Notes: generated from the sequence alone by a model not told the origin. 64,000 nt of DNA from Paenibacillus sp. Root444D2 (GCF_001426375.1 NZ_LMEO01000053.1:499-64498), one strand, 5' to 3'. Numbered from the stretch's first letter, positions 33,327 to 41,123 are shown. Translations and numbers: made by a program.

Positions 33327-34706
33327 TTATTTTCCTTGTATCTCGTTAATTTTTGCTGCGGCTCTGTTTAATGCTTCTTGCGGTGTTTCCTTTCCGGAGA
33401 GAGCTACTTGAATGGCAGAGACTAATGCTTCATTTTCGATTTCGTTCCAATGTGGCAATATTGGACGATTTTGTGTTTGGCTGGCAGCCAGTGTAGTTTC
33501 AAGCGCTTTCAGGTGTGCATATTCAGGTTTTTGGCCGTATTTGTCAAAGACCGATTTTCGTGCAGCCACTCCTAATGCTTTCATAAACAATTCATTTTTT
33601 TCATAAATAAATTTCACGTATTGTTTTGCGATATCTTGTTTTTTGGAAGTGCTCGGGATCACTTGATACCAAGGTCCTGGTACAACCCCTACCCCGGATT
33701 CTCCGGCAATCATTGGCGCCGCCCCCACTTTCCCCGCTACTTTCGATTTGGCTGGATCGTTAGAAGGGACAAAGAAATGAGCCCACTCAAGCATCATAGC
33801 CATTTTTCCATTCCAGAACATTTCAGAAATCTCAGAAGAGGCCATGTTTAGTGCACCTTCTGGTGCAGACTTGTCTTCACGTAAAATCTTTGTTTCAAAT
33901 TCCAGAGCTTTTACATATGGCTCCGAGTTGACTAATGCTTTATTATCTTTACCCACAACCAACGGTTTGGCTCCTGCTTGCGCGGCATGATCCAACCAAC
34001 TGGCAACTGAATCCCCGTTATTCATTCCTAATACGCCTGTACCATATAGATCAGTAGTCCCATCATTATTCGTATCACGAGTAAAGAACTTGGCGACATC
34101 CCTGTATTGCTGCCAATTCGTAGGCGGCTTCAAATCATATCCATATTTAGCCTTAAATGCATCTTGTTCCTTCGGATCATTAAACAAATCGGTTCGATAC
34201 AATAAAATTTTTGAGTTCGTCCAAACCGGCATGCCCAGAATTTTACCGTTCACTTTACCGCCATCGACTACATTAGGTACAAAATCATTTTTGACCTCAT
34301 CCGTCATTAAGTCATCCATAGCTACCAAGTTTTTTGCCAAAGCAGGAAACCACAAGATATCGATCGTGGCAACATCGTATGCTCCTGAGTTAGCTTTCAT
34401 TTCTACATTCAATTTGTCATAGACACCGATGTAGGGAACCGTTTCAATCTTCACTTCATAGCCAGTCTTTTGCTTAAATTCTTCCGCCGTTTGGCTGGCG
34501 ACCGTATTGGCCGGACTTCCGCCCTCAACCAGAACCGTGATGGATTTATCCGACGAGCCAGATGCTCCTTTCTCAGAAGTTTGTTGTCCTTTATTGGACG
34601 CAGAGCTTTCAGGGTTCTTTTCATTACTAGAACATCCAACCAAAATCGCTGAAAAAGACATGCATAGTACAAGAACACCAGATAATAATTTACCTTTTAA
34701 TTTCAT
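33327..34706 (-). CDS. Sugar ABC transporter substrate-binding lipoprotein
   Basis: 459 aa family 1 extracellular solute-binding protein. Lipobox LVGC is at residues ~22-25 (SFSAILVGCSSNEK) followed by a Ser/Glu/Lys spacer. ITVLVEGGSPANTVASQTAEEFKQKTGYEVKIETVPY and GKMAMMLEWAHFF are typical of the CUT1 group. It is anchored outside the membrane and presents sugar to the permeases. AGGGGGTAAC precedes the ATG. First gene of the operon, under the AAACGTTT-containing promoter region. Confidence 0.93.
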   Translation of the reverse strand: MKLKGKLLSGVLVLCMSFSAILVGCSSNEKNPESSASNKGQQTSEKGASGSSDKSITVLVEGGSPANTVASQTAEEFKQKTGYEVKIETVPYIGVYDKLNVEMKANSGAYDVATIDILWFPALAKNLVAMDDLMTDEVKNDFVPNVVDGGKVNGKILGMPVWTNSKILLYRTDLFNDPKEQDAFKAKYGYDLKPPTNWQQYRDVAKFFTRDTNNDGTTDLYGTGVLGMNNGDSVASWLDHAAQAGAKPLVVGKDNKALVNSEPYVKALEFETKILREDKSAPEGALNMASSEISEMFWNGKMAMMLEWAHFFVPSNDPAKSKVAGKVGAAPMIAGESGVGVVPGPWYQVIPSTSKKQDIAKQYVKFIYEKNELFMKALGVAARKSVFDKYGQKPEYAHLKALETTLAASQTQNRPILPHWNEIENEALVSAIQVALSGKETPQEALNRAAAKINEIQGK

Positions 34707-34844
34707 AAAAAGTTACCCCCTCATTATTATTTAACAAATGGTAGTCTCCCTAAAGGACTATTAGATTGCCAAACGTTCATAGTAAGTTCCTCCAGGCAAT
34801 CCCCCCAAGTAAAAGTAAAGATTATCCAAAATTGTGTTTCTCGA

Positions 34845-34894
34845 AAACGTTTGATTTTCTCGGGTAAACGTTTTCTTTTCTCAGGTAAACGTTT
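34845..34894. promoter_or_regulatory. Three AAACGTTT palindromes phased at 21 bp
   Basis: AAACGTTT occurs at 34845-34852, 34866-34873 and 34887-34894, exactly 21 bp apart (two helical turns). The latter two share the wider context GGTAAACGTTTTCTTTTC. They lie between the divergent binding-protein and araC genes. They could be bound by the AraC protein, a LacI-type repressor, or CcpA, whose cre box they partly match. Confidence 0.75.
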
Positions 34895-34990
34895 TCTTTT
34901 CCACAAAATCAATGATATACTAATATTCAAGCATTGTCGTTGGCTTAAATTATTATTAATTTGTCAAATATTTTGGTTGGAGGTTCATAC

Positions 34991-35872
34991 TTGAACATAC
35001 ACAATCTGTCGCCCTATTTACGAATTGCTATGGATAGCTATGTCTCATTTCCTTGGTATTTGGAGGAAAGGGTATTATTTGACTATGAGATCCTTTATCT
35101 CAAAGAAGGCAGATTAAAAGTTACTGTTGAGGATGATGTTTATTTTGGAGAACCAGGTGACATCTTTTTCTTTCGCCCCAAACAAAGGCATTCGATTAGC
35201 AAAGTTGGAACAGATTTAGTTCGGCAACCCCATTTACATTTTGATTTGTTCTATCAAGAAGATAGTCACGATGTTAAAGTTTCTTTTAAAAAATTTGAAA
35301 ATATGACGAAAGAAGAAATGAAGTGGTTCCGAAGCGACGAGATTGACGTATTAACTATTCCTTTAGCAAGTCATATACGCTTACGGCATCATTTAGTTAT
35401 CGAGAAAATACTTTTTGAAATTATAAGAGAATTCCAAATGAAGCTGCCATTTTATGAATTGAATATGAAGGGATTATTTATTCAATTATTCACCGCATTA
35501 TTACGCGAAAACTATTGGAACAGAAATCCTCACTTACTTTCCAATATCAATGAGCTGGAGCAAGTCAGAATTTTCTTAAAGCATAACACGGGTCAAAAGG
35601 TGACTTTAGATGAACTGGCCAAAATATCTGGAATCAGCAAGTACTATTTAATCACCCTGTTTAATCAAACATTTGGGATGAGTCCTATCCAATATCACCA
35701 ATTAATGAGAATAGAAAAAGCCAGAGAGATGATCCAATTCACTAATGAACCTTTAAAACGAATTGCGGAACTTATCGGGTTTCCGGATATTCATTCTTTT
35801 AGTAAAGCATTCAAAAAAATAGAAGGCGTTAATCCTTCTTTTTATCGAAAAAAGAAACCATCTAGCTCATAA
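34991..35872 (+). CDS. AraC family transcriptional regulator with cupin sensor
   Basis: 293 aa from a TTG start at 34991, seven bases after TTGGAGG. The N-terminal cupin-like domain (VLFDYEILYLKEGRLKVTVEDDVYFGEPGDIFFFRPKQRHSI, ~residues 25-70) would bind the inducing sugar. The C-terminal ~100 residues carry two helix-turn-helix motifs (VTLDELAKISGISKYYLITLFNQTFGMSPIQYH and IAELIGFPDIHSFSKAFKKIEGVNPSFYR). Divergent from the sugar ABC-GH32-GH91 operon and very probably its activator. Confidence 0.93.
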   Translation: MNIHNLSPYLRIAMDSYVSFPWYLEERVLFDYEILYLKEGRLKVTVEDDVYFGEPGDIFFFRPKQRHSISKVGTDLVRQPHLHFDLFYQEDSHDVKVSFKKFENMTKEEMKWFRSDEIDVLTIPLASHIRLRHHLVIEKILFEIIREFQMKLPFYELNMKGLFIQLFTALLRENYWNRNPHLLSNINELEQVRIFLKHNTGQKVTLDELAKISGISKYYLITLFNQTFGMSPIQYHQLMRIEKAREMIQFTNEPLKRIAELIGFPDIHSFSKAFKKIEGVNPSFYRKKKPSSS

Positions 35873-36245
35873 TTACATAGCCTCTCGGCATTGATTAGGG
35901 TGAATACGAAATAGAGTCATAGGGCGTCTTGGGGAATAGCCTTAGACCATCTACGATATTGCAACGGATTGGGAGCAGATGCGGAGCTGACGCTTGGTGA
36001 GCGGAAGCGCCCATTTCCCTCTTTATCGGTTCCGATCGGATCATGCAAGGACACATCCTTGCGCGTTTTCTTCAACGAAAGCAGATGCATCAAAATCTCG
36101 TTCTCGATGAAGCGTTCCGCTAACGTTGCGAGTTTCGTTCCCTTGTTTGGCGAAAATGATTAGATCACCTTGATCAGCCCTATCGTCCGGGGAGGAGGGA
36201 CTGCTGTTCTGTTCTTCTGTTCTTCTGTTCTTCTTCTCTCTTCTA
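35873..36245. other. Intergenic stretch with no convincing gene
   Basis: The frames are short and lack ribosome sites. A short tandem run of GTTCTTCT units is at about 36209-36240, just before the dispersed repeat. Confidence 0.4.
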
Positions 36246-36343
36246 GTTGGGTGACAAATAAGTTTTGAAGTGCAAGAAGCCAGCAAACACAAGGGTTTGC
36301 TGGCTTTTTCGTGAAAAATAAAATGACAAATGAAGTTTTGAAA
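36246..36343 (+). repeat. Dispersed repeat with terminator hairpin, copy 2
   Basis: Starts GTTGGGTGACAAATAAG, contains AAGCCAGCAAAC/GTTTGCTGGCTTTTT and ends with a second AAATGACAAATGAAGTTTTG. Close match to 27490-27588; the first 19 bases match 14849-14867. Confidence 0.78.
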
Positions 36344-36386
36344 TGGTTTTATGGCCAAATTTACTGATTTACAAATTAGTTTTAAA

Positions 36387-36450
36387 TTACTTCTGACAAA
36401 ATAATTTTAAACAGATAGCTTCTTTAATGGTACGCTGCCATCAGCCGCAC
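36387..36450 (+). repeat. Repeat shared with 39200-39262
   Basis: TACTTCTGACAAAATAATT, then GATAGCTTCTTTAATGG and CATCAGCCGC, matching 39200-39262 with a few changes. Always next to the GACAAATNNNTTTTGAAG repeat. Confidence 0.7.
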
Positions 36451-36495
36451 GTATGGACGGCTGCCGTCATGTCGTGATTGAGTTATCGTACATCA

Positions 36496-36831
36496 TTACA
36501 CGCATGAATCGCCCATGGTCGCATATCGGTTGATTTTCTGCAGCAAAACTTCTTTACTTTGTTGCCCAACCAATGTTTCCACTTGATAGCCATCTTTAAA
36601 CAGCATTAAAGTTGGCACGCTCAACACACCGTATTCCGTGGCAAGTTCTTTTTCCTGATCGATATTAACTTTGGCAATGATAGCTTGATATCTTACGTCT
36701 CGAGCCAGCTTCTCAGCAATGAGAAGCTGCTCTTGACAAGATTCGCTCTTAGGCGAATAAAAATCAACGAGCGTGATCCCATGATTTATCTGTCCTCGGA
36801 GTGTTTCTTTTATTAATGAAATAACCTCCAC
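36496..36831 (-). CDS. Thioredoxin-fold protein with single active-site Cys
   Basis: 111 aa thioredoxin fold: TLVDFYSPKSESCQEQLLIAEKLA, then AKVNIDQEKELATEYGVLSVPTLMLFKDG with the cis-Pro loop SVPT. The usual WCGPC reads KSESC, so the first (nucleophilic) Cys is Ser and only the second Cys remains. It therefore cannot act as a normal disulfide reductase; a monothiol or chaperone-like role is possible. The start is a GTG with GGTGG upstream. Next gene upstream encodes a small membrane protein. Confidence 0.82.
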   Translation of the reverse strand: MEVISLIKETLRGQINHGITLVDFYSPKSESCQEQLLIAEKLARDVRYQAIIAKVNIDQEKELATEYGVLSVPTLMLFKDGYQVETLVGQQSKEVLLQKINRYATMGDSCV

Positions 36832-36863
36832 CCTTTTACCACCTTATGTTCGAAGTATTTTTA

Positions 36864-37181
36864 TCATTTACCACACTGCTCGCTTGATTTATTGATAAGA
36901 TTCTCTCTTGCGTCACCTTTTATTCCGTAAGCACTTGCTACACCTGTAAAAGCCCCGTAAGCAATAACTTGCCAAATACTGATTCGAAGTACCCGCTTCA
37001 ATCCCCAGTAACTCCCTCGCGCTGCCACAATTAGCAATGTTGGAAGTAGGATTGCAGCATAAACGACAAACAAAATTGTAATTTCTAAACTACTGAGCTT
37101 ATAATGCTCCCCATAAACAGGGAATGGAATGTACGTCGCCGCACAAGACATAATAAGTACGATCAATAGCATTCTTTTCAT
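36864..37181 (-). CDS. Small membrane protein, unknown function
   Basis: 105 aa: a possible signal or first helix (MLLIVLIMSCAATYIPF), a second helix (LEITILFVVYAAILLPTLLIVAA) and a third amphipathic segment (ISIWQVIAYGAFTGVASAYG). AAAAGGAGAGCTTGA precedes the ATG. It lies 32 bp upstream of the thioredoxin-fold gene, so the two may be cotranscribed. No family recognised. Confidence 0.7.
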   Translation of the reverse strand: MKRMLLIVLIMSCAATYIPFPVYGEHYKLSSLEITILFVVYAAILLPTLLIVAARGSYWGLKRVLRISIWQVIAYGAFTGVASAYGIKGDARENLINKSSEQCGK

Positions 37182-37277
37182 TCAAGCTCTCCTTTTAAAA
37201 TTAAGAAGAACTGATATTTTCCTTTATCCTGAGCAACTTCTTTTGCTGCTCCGGGTGATCTGTCAAAATCTAGTTTA

Positions 37278-38153
37278 TTAGTTATCTAACATAACCTTTG
37301 CGACTTGGTCAGGAATATCCACTTGCAACCAGTGACCTGCTGGCAAAACATGCAGTTGCGGTTTTTTTAGAAGCGTAGTGAGATGTCTCGCAATACCATA
37401 GTTAAGGTACGGGTCATTTTCGCCCCAAATAAGTTTGACTGGCATATCAAGCTGCCACATCTTATTAATTCGTTTCGTATTTCTTGCAAGTTCATCAAAG
37501 TGTTGTGAAGTCATTTGTGCGAACGCTGGTCCAGAGCTCGGCTGCTGGCGGAAGTTGGCGTCTATTATAGGGCCAAGGAACTTTGAGTAGTATTCCTTCT
37601 GTTCCTCTATAAGATGCTCTTGGAATTTGCTTCTTTGGAATTGAAGGACCCATGCGAATTGTTCTGGGCTTCTAAGAATGGCTTGTGTGAGTGCTTTTAG
37701 ATTCGTAGTGGCAAACAACTCGATGAATTCGGGATATTTTGCCGTTGGCGACTCTATATAAAAGGAGTTGAGTAGGCAAACGGAATCAACGTGTTGTGGA
37801 TACTCGATGGCATAGTTGACCGCTGCTGGACCTGAGGAGTCGTGACCTACAGGTACGATTTTGTCTAGTTTCAAGGCCTCCACTACTGCATGCAGATCGC
37901 CTATTTGTTGTTCAAAGCTATATTTCCCACCAACTGGTTTGTCAGATGCACCAAATCCTAGGAAGTCGAATACAACGACTCTACGACCGCCAGCTACCAG
38001 GTGAGGAACCAAGTCATCGTAAATATGCAAATTATCAGGGTATCCATGCATCAGTACAAATGCTGGACCTTTACCTGCGTAATCACGGACGTAGATACTA
38101 CCTTGTCCACGGTCAATGCGTTGCTCTTGGAAGTTCGTATTCGTTGTTGTCAT
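37278..38153 (-). CDS. Alpha/beta hydrolase, haloalkane dehalogenase/epoxide hydrolase-like
   Basis: 291 aa cytosolic hydrolase. Oxyanion motif HGYP at residues 36-39, nucleophile Asp105 in VGHDSSGPAA, an acidic WGENDPY segment, and catalytic His in LPAGHWLQVDIP. The Asp nucleophile places it with haloalkane dehalogenases and epoxide hydrolases rather than Ser esterases. GAGGAGAGTTAATAA precedes the ATG. Two TAGTCTCATATGCAC repeats lie in its promoter region, and a third lies before marR, so MarR probably represses it. Confidence 0.9.
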   Translation of the reverse strand: MTTTNTNFQEQRIDRGQGSIYVRDYAGKGPAFVLMHGYPDNLHIYDDLVPHLVAGGRRVVVFDFLGFGASDKPVGGKYSFEQQIGDLHAVVEALKLDKIVPVGHDSSGPAAVNYAIEYPQHVDSVCLLNSFYIESPTAKYPEFIELFATTNLKALTQAILRSPEQFAWVLQFQRSKFQEHLIEEQKEYYSKFLGPIIDANFRQQPSSGPAFAQMTSQHFDELARNTKRINKMWQLDMPVKLIWGENDPYLNYGIARHLTTLLKKPQLHVLPAGHWLQVDIPDQVAKVMLDN

Positions 38154-38221
38154 TTATTAACTCTCCTCTTGTTTTGTTGATTTACTTTAGTGTGCCCTAC
38201 AATAAAGTAAAGTTGAGAATA

Positions 38222-38264
38222 TAGTCTCATATGCACATATATCACAAAATAGTCTCATATGCAC
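38222..38264. promoter_or_regulatory. Two MarR-type operator repeats before the hydrolase gene
   Basis: TAGTCTCATATGCAC at 38222-38236 and 38250-38264, 28 bp apart, each around a CATATG core. The identical 15-mer recurs once at 38840-38854. Confidence 0.75.
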
Positions 38265-38323
38265 GTATGTTACGTATCCATGAATTCTCTATTAACAAAG
38301 GCTGATGTATTAAAGCAGCCCGT

Positions 38324-38773
38324 TCATTTTATGTTAAAGGGAAGGTTAGTAATCTCATCCATCATATCCCTCATTGACTTGGCGTGATCGGTGCCGAAAA
38401 GCCTCTCAAATTCAGCTTGAGCACGATCCCATCCAGGTCTGCCGATTTCGACTCGTCTAAGACCTTCATCGGTTATTGAAATAATTCGGGCACGTCGATC
38501 TGATTCGCTAACCTCTATACGAACCAAACCATCGCGCTCAAGTGGCTTTAAATTATGTCCAATTGTAGCACGATCCATAGTCATCAGTTCGGCTAGTTCC
38601 ATCATCGTCTTCGGGCCTCCAGTCTTAAGATAACCCAATATGGAGAATTGAGTCGCTCGCAGCCCTGCCCCAGACTCTGCTAGGTTGGTATCATAGAGAC
38701 GTGTAATATGACGTTGAGCGCGTCTTAACTTCGTACAGTTGCATAGCTCTGGGATATTGATATCTACCGGCAT
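38324..38773 (-). CDS. MarR family transcriptional regulator
   Basis: 149 aa: LRATQFSILGYLKTGGPKTMMELAELMTMDRATIGHNLKPLERDGLVRIEVSESDRRARIISITDEG is the MarR winged helix with its DxRxR wing. Residue order NIPELCNCTKLRRAQRHITRLYD at the N terminus includes a Cys pair that could sense oxidants, but this is inference. CAGGAGGTG precedes the ATG. Controls itself (38840 site) and the downstream hydrolase (38222 sites) by likely repression. Confidence 0.92.
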   Translation of the reverse strand: MPVDINIPELCNCTKLRRAQRHITRLYDTNLAESGAGLRATQFSILGYLKTGGPKTMMELAELMTMDRATIGHNLKPLERDGLVRIEVSESDRRARIISITDEGLRRVEIGRPGWDRAQAEFERLFGTDHAKSMRDMMDEITNLPFNIK

Positions 38774-38839
38774 TTTTTCACCTCCTGAATCGTAACCTTA
38801 TTGTGCTCAGTTCAATAAATCAACTTGCTAAACAAATTT

Positions 38840-38854
38840 TAGTCTCATATGCAC
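38840..38854. promoter_or_regulatory. MarR-type operator repeat before marR
   Basis: TAGTCTCATATGCAC, identical to the two copies before the hydrolase, 66 bp upstream of the marR start. Confidence 0.7.
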
Positions 38855-39144
38855 ATAAACGCAAGAGGAAAATTTTCCTCAGCTTTATAGTCTTATTGTG
38901 ACCACAAATTTTTCTACATATTCGGCAAAGATAAAACAAATTGAAAGGCATACTACTGATTATCATTTCAATTAACCAATTTGGTCTTATAATATCTTTT
39001 TACTTTAACCAAAAGATTGGTACTGACTTGGGTTATCGTTTGATTTGAAGGGGGTTAGTTAAACTATCCTCCCTCTATGGAAAAAACCATTACCTCTTAA
39101 ATTGCTCTCATTTTCTCAGATTCTATGGAACTCCACTCGGGCTT

Positions 39145-39198
39145 TCAAAACCAATTTGTCATCTAAAAACTCTTGTTGGTTGACAAATTGGTTTTGAA
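39145..39198. repeat. Inverted repeat built from the dispersed GACAAATTGGTTTTGAA element
   Basis: TTCAAAACCAATTTGTCA (39145-39162) and TGACAAATTGGTTTTGAA (39181-39198) are perfect 18-bp inverted arms, with TTGTTGGT in the loop. Confidence 0.8.
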
Positions 39199-39199
39199 G

Positions 39200-39262
39200 T
39201 ACTTCTGACAAAATAATTGTAAAGAGATAGCTTCTTTAATGGCACCCAGCCATCAGCCGCGG
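39200..39262 (+). repeat. Repeat shared with 36387-36450
   Basis: TACTTCTGACAAAATAATT, GATAGCTTCTTTAATGGCAC, CATCAGCCGC as in the 36387 copy, directly abutting the GACAAATTGGTTTTGAAG motif. Confidence 0.7.
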
Positions 39263-39414
39263 CAACCTGCTCCCTTATATTGAGCTAACGTTACTACGCT
39301 AGCGTAATGACCTCACTTGTTATCTATGGTACGGTTCACCGCGCTGTCTGTAGCGGCAAGTTTTTTGGTACTTTCAAAACCGTGATAAACCACGTTTTTT
39401 TGTTTTAGGTATTA

Positions 39415-39466
39415 TTTACAACTAGTTTGCTGTATGTTAAGATATACGTAATTACGTAACTACGTA
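39415..39466 (+). promoter_or_regulatory. Promoter with three TACGTA boxes
   Basis: -35 TTTACA (39415-39420), 17-bp spacer, -10 TAAGAT (39438-39443). TACGTA occurs at 39445-39450, 39453-39458 and 39461-39466, spaced exactly 8 bp, over the expected transcription start. Likely an autoregulatory operator of the ArsR-GHKL protein. Confidence 0.75.
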
Positions 39467-39496
39467 TTTAAATAATTCGGTGAAAGGGTGATCCAT

Positions 39497-40612
39497 TTGA
39501 CAGTGTCTAGAGACTTCGGCGCAGAATTGGATAATTTAACAAAGCAACTGGGTGATCTTCAACAGCTAGTAAGTCAAATCGTAAATGATAGCTCGCCTAA
39601 AATATCTCGAAACCAGATAGTCGACAAAAGTTCCGTGTTAATCGAAATGAACAACAATGAATTGGAACTTGGCGAGGTTTTTTACTCAGGGCAATACCGT
39701 GGGGAGAAATGGCGGTACAGATGGGAACCCCAAGAAAGACGTGTTAGTCAATTGATGGATCTGGATGGCGAGAAAGTCGCCAAAGTTTTAGCAGCACTTG
39801 GTCACAAACAGCGCTTGGACATCCTTAGATCGGTGTTGAAAGAACCCCTTTCGGGTTCAGAAATTGTTGAACGTTTAAACATGGGGACAACCGGACAACT
39901 CTACCATCACATTAAAGCGTTGCTTGGGGCTGACCTCCTTGTCCAAGAAGAAAGAGGTGGAATGTACTCTCTTGCCTCCCACCGAGCACTACCACTACTT
40001 TTGTTACTAGCAGCGACTTCCGACTTACTTGATACAAGTGACTATATGGAATTAGCTGAAACAAGAAACAACGCTAGTGCCTATTTGGGTAACACTCAGG
40101 ATGGTTACGACCCGCACCATCTTCTCTGGGCCGTGTTAGAGAATTCCATCCTAGAGCATCGAGCCGGATTTAGCAGCGAAGTAGGCATTTTCCTTCAAGG
40201 TGATGGTAGCATCACAGTTTCTGACAACGGGCGAGGAATCCCTGTTCAAGTCCTTCCGAACACAGAGAAATCCCGTGTGCAAGCAGTTCTCACTGAATTG
40301 AGCCATTTTACCAACGACTCTTTCGTTGCTCCGGGAGGAGAAAAAGGTATTAACATTGCGGTTGTTAATGCTCTCTCTCAAAAGCTTTCGATCGAAGTTC
40401 GTCGAGAAGGAAAAGTCTTCAGGCAAGACTATAAACATGGAATTCCTCAAACGGGTTTGTTGACAGTAGGTGTTACAAAAGAAACGGGAACAAGTGTTAC
40501 TTTTCTACCAGATCAAGAAATTTTTAAATCCACTTTTGACAGGGATATTGTAGCGAAACGTATCCCTGAAATTTTTGCAACTTATCCCGACCTAACAATT
40601 CACTTTCACTGA
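39497..40612 (+). CDS. ArsR-type DNA-binding domain fused to GyrB-like GHKL ATP-binding domain
   Basis: 371 aa. Residues ~1-35 look like a coiled coil (LDNLTKQLGDLQQLVSQI). Residues ~92-160 are an ArsR winged helix (LAALGHKQRLDILRSVLKEPLSGSEIVERLNM, then LYHHIKALLGADLL). Residues ~205-342 match the DNA gyrase B ATPase: HHLLWAVLENSILEHRAG, VSDNGRGIPV, GGEKGINIAVVNALSQKL, GKVFRQDYKHGIP and GTSVTFLPD. The gyrase catalytic Glu (FEVVDN) is Ala here (WAVLEN), and the GxHGVG lid reads GEKGIN, so nucleotide or drug binding without hydrolysis is likely. Start TTG is set by AAAGGGTGA; GTGs at 39488 and 39503 are alternatives. No other gyrase part is nearby. Confidence 0.85.
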   Translation: MTVSRDFGAELDNLTKQLGDLQQLVSQIVNDSSPKISRNQIVDKSSVLIEMNNNELELGEVFYSGQYRGEKWRYRWEPQERRVSQLMDLDGEKVAKVLAALGHKQRLDILRSVLKEPLSGSEIVERLNMGTTGQLYHHIKALLGADLLVQEERGGMYSLASHRALPLLLLLAATSDLLDTSDYMELAETRNNASAYLGNTQDGYDPHHLLWAVLENSILEHRAGFSSEVGIFLQGDGSITVSDNGRGIPVQVLPNTEKSRVQAVLTELSHFTNDSFVAPGGEKGINIAVVNALSQKLSIEVRREGKVFRQDYKHGIPQTGLLTVGVTKETGTSVTFLPDQEIFKSTFDRDIVAKRIPEIFATYPDLTIHFH

Positions 40613-40669
40613 GACTAAAAGAACCTGTACCTGAAACAGCAAGAGTGAAAAACATAATTATTTCTACGA

Positions 40670-40690
40670 GGCTCCTCATTTTGAGGAGCC
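40670..40690 (+). terminator. Terminator after the ArsR-GHKL gene
   Basis: GGCTCCTCA / TGAGGAGCC stem then ATTTTCTTTT. Confidence 0.85.
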
Positions 40691-40715
40691 ATTTTCTTTT
40701 CAGGAGGAATGCAAG

Positions 40716-40910
40716 ATGAGAATTTTCAAGACACAGCAGGATTTTGACGTACTGCGCCACACCGAGGCACTTCCGGCGGCACTCCTCGATCAAGTCGAGG
40801 GCTACTTTAACCAACTAATGGTTGAGCTTGAAGACGAAGCGGAGAGCGAATTTTACTTGGGCAGGCACGGCTACATTGTCGTTCTCGAAAGCAGGAGACA
40901 ATGTCCGTGA
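40716..40910 (+). CDS. Small protein of unknown function, 3' end possibly frameshifted
   Basis: 64 aa with a strong CAGGAGGAATGCAAG before the ATG: MRIFKTQQDFDVLRHTEALP, then a helix and EFYLGRHGYIVVLES. The end RRQCP is reached after a run AGCAGGAGAC; dropping one base there gives ESGDNVRDRATF, which reads more naturally, so a single-base indel is possible. It is 104 bp after the ArsR-GHKL gene but beyond that gene's terminator. Its 3' end overlaps the integrase fragment on the other strand. Function unknown. Confidence 0.6.
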   Translation: MRIFKTQQDFDVLRHTEALPAALLDQVEGYFNQLMVELEDEAESEFYLGRHGYIVVLESRRQCP

Positions 40911-41067
40911 CAGGGCTACATTTTAAGGATATTTCTTCAATCTCCAGATTACCCAGTTCACGAATCAACATGTTAAGTTGTAGAAAGTATGCTTTCATTG
41001 TATGCGAGCTGAACCCAAGGATACGTTTGTCAGCTTCAGACAGCATCCATAACTCCTTCAATGTCAT
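40807..41067 (-). pseudogene. Tyrosine recombinase N-terminal fragment
   Basis: Only the first ~50 residues are recognisable: MTLKELWMLSEADKRILGFS then HTMKAYFLQLNMLIRELGNLEIEEI. This is the core-binding (SAM-like) domain of phage-type integrases. The catalytic R-H-R-Y domain is absent, and the frame runs into unrelated sequence from about 40920. The ribosome site GGGAGGG sits in one arm of an inverted repeat (41073-41123). Confidence 0.65.
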
Positions 41068-41072
41068 AATAA

Positions 41073-41123
41073 AAACCCTCCCAAATATAATTATCTCTAG
41101 CTTTGCTAGAATTGGGAGGGTTT
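41073..41123. promoter_or_regulatory. Inverted repeat covering the integrase ribosome binding site
   Basis: AAACCCTCCCAA (41073-41084) pairs with TTGGGAGGGTTT (41112-41123), and a nested TCTAGC/GCTAGA hairpin is inside. In the minus-strand RNA the GGGAGGG ribosome site would be sequestered; the arms can also act as a terminator. Confidence 0.55.

Noticed and set aside
36209-36240. Short GTTCTTCT tandem run as a possible CRISPR or satellite
   Set aside because: Units are too short and have no spacers; simple sequence only.
39445-39466. TACGTA triplet as a CRISPR-like or origin repeat
   Set aside because: Three 8-bp spaced boxes just after a -10 box fit an operator; no DnaA boxes or spacers nearby.
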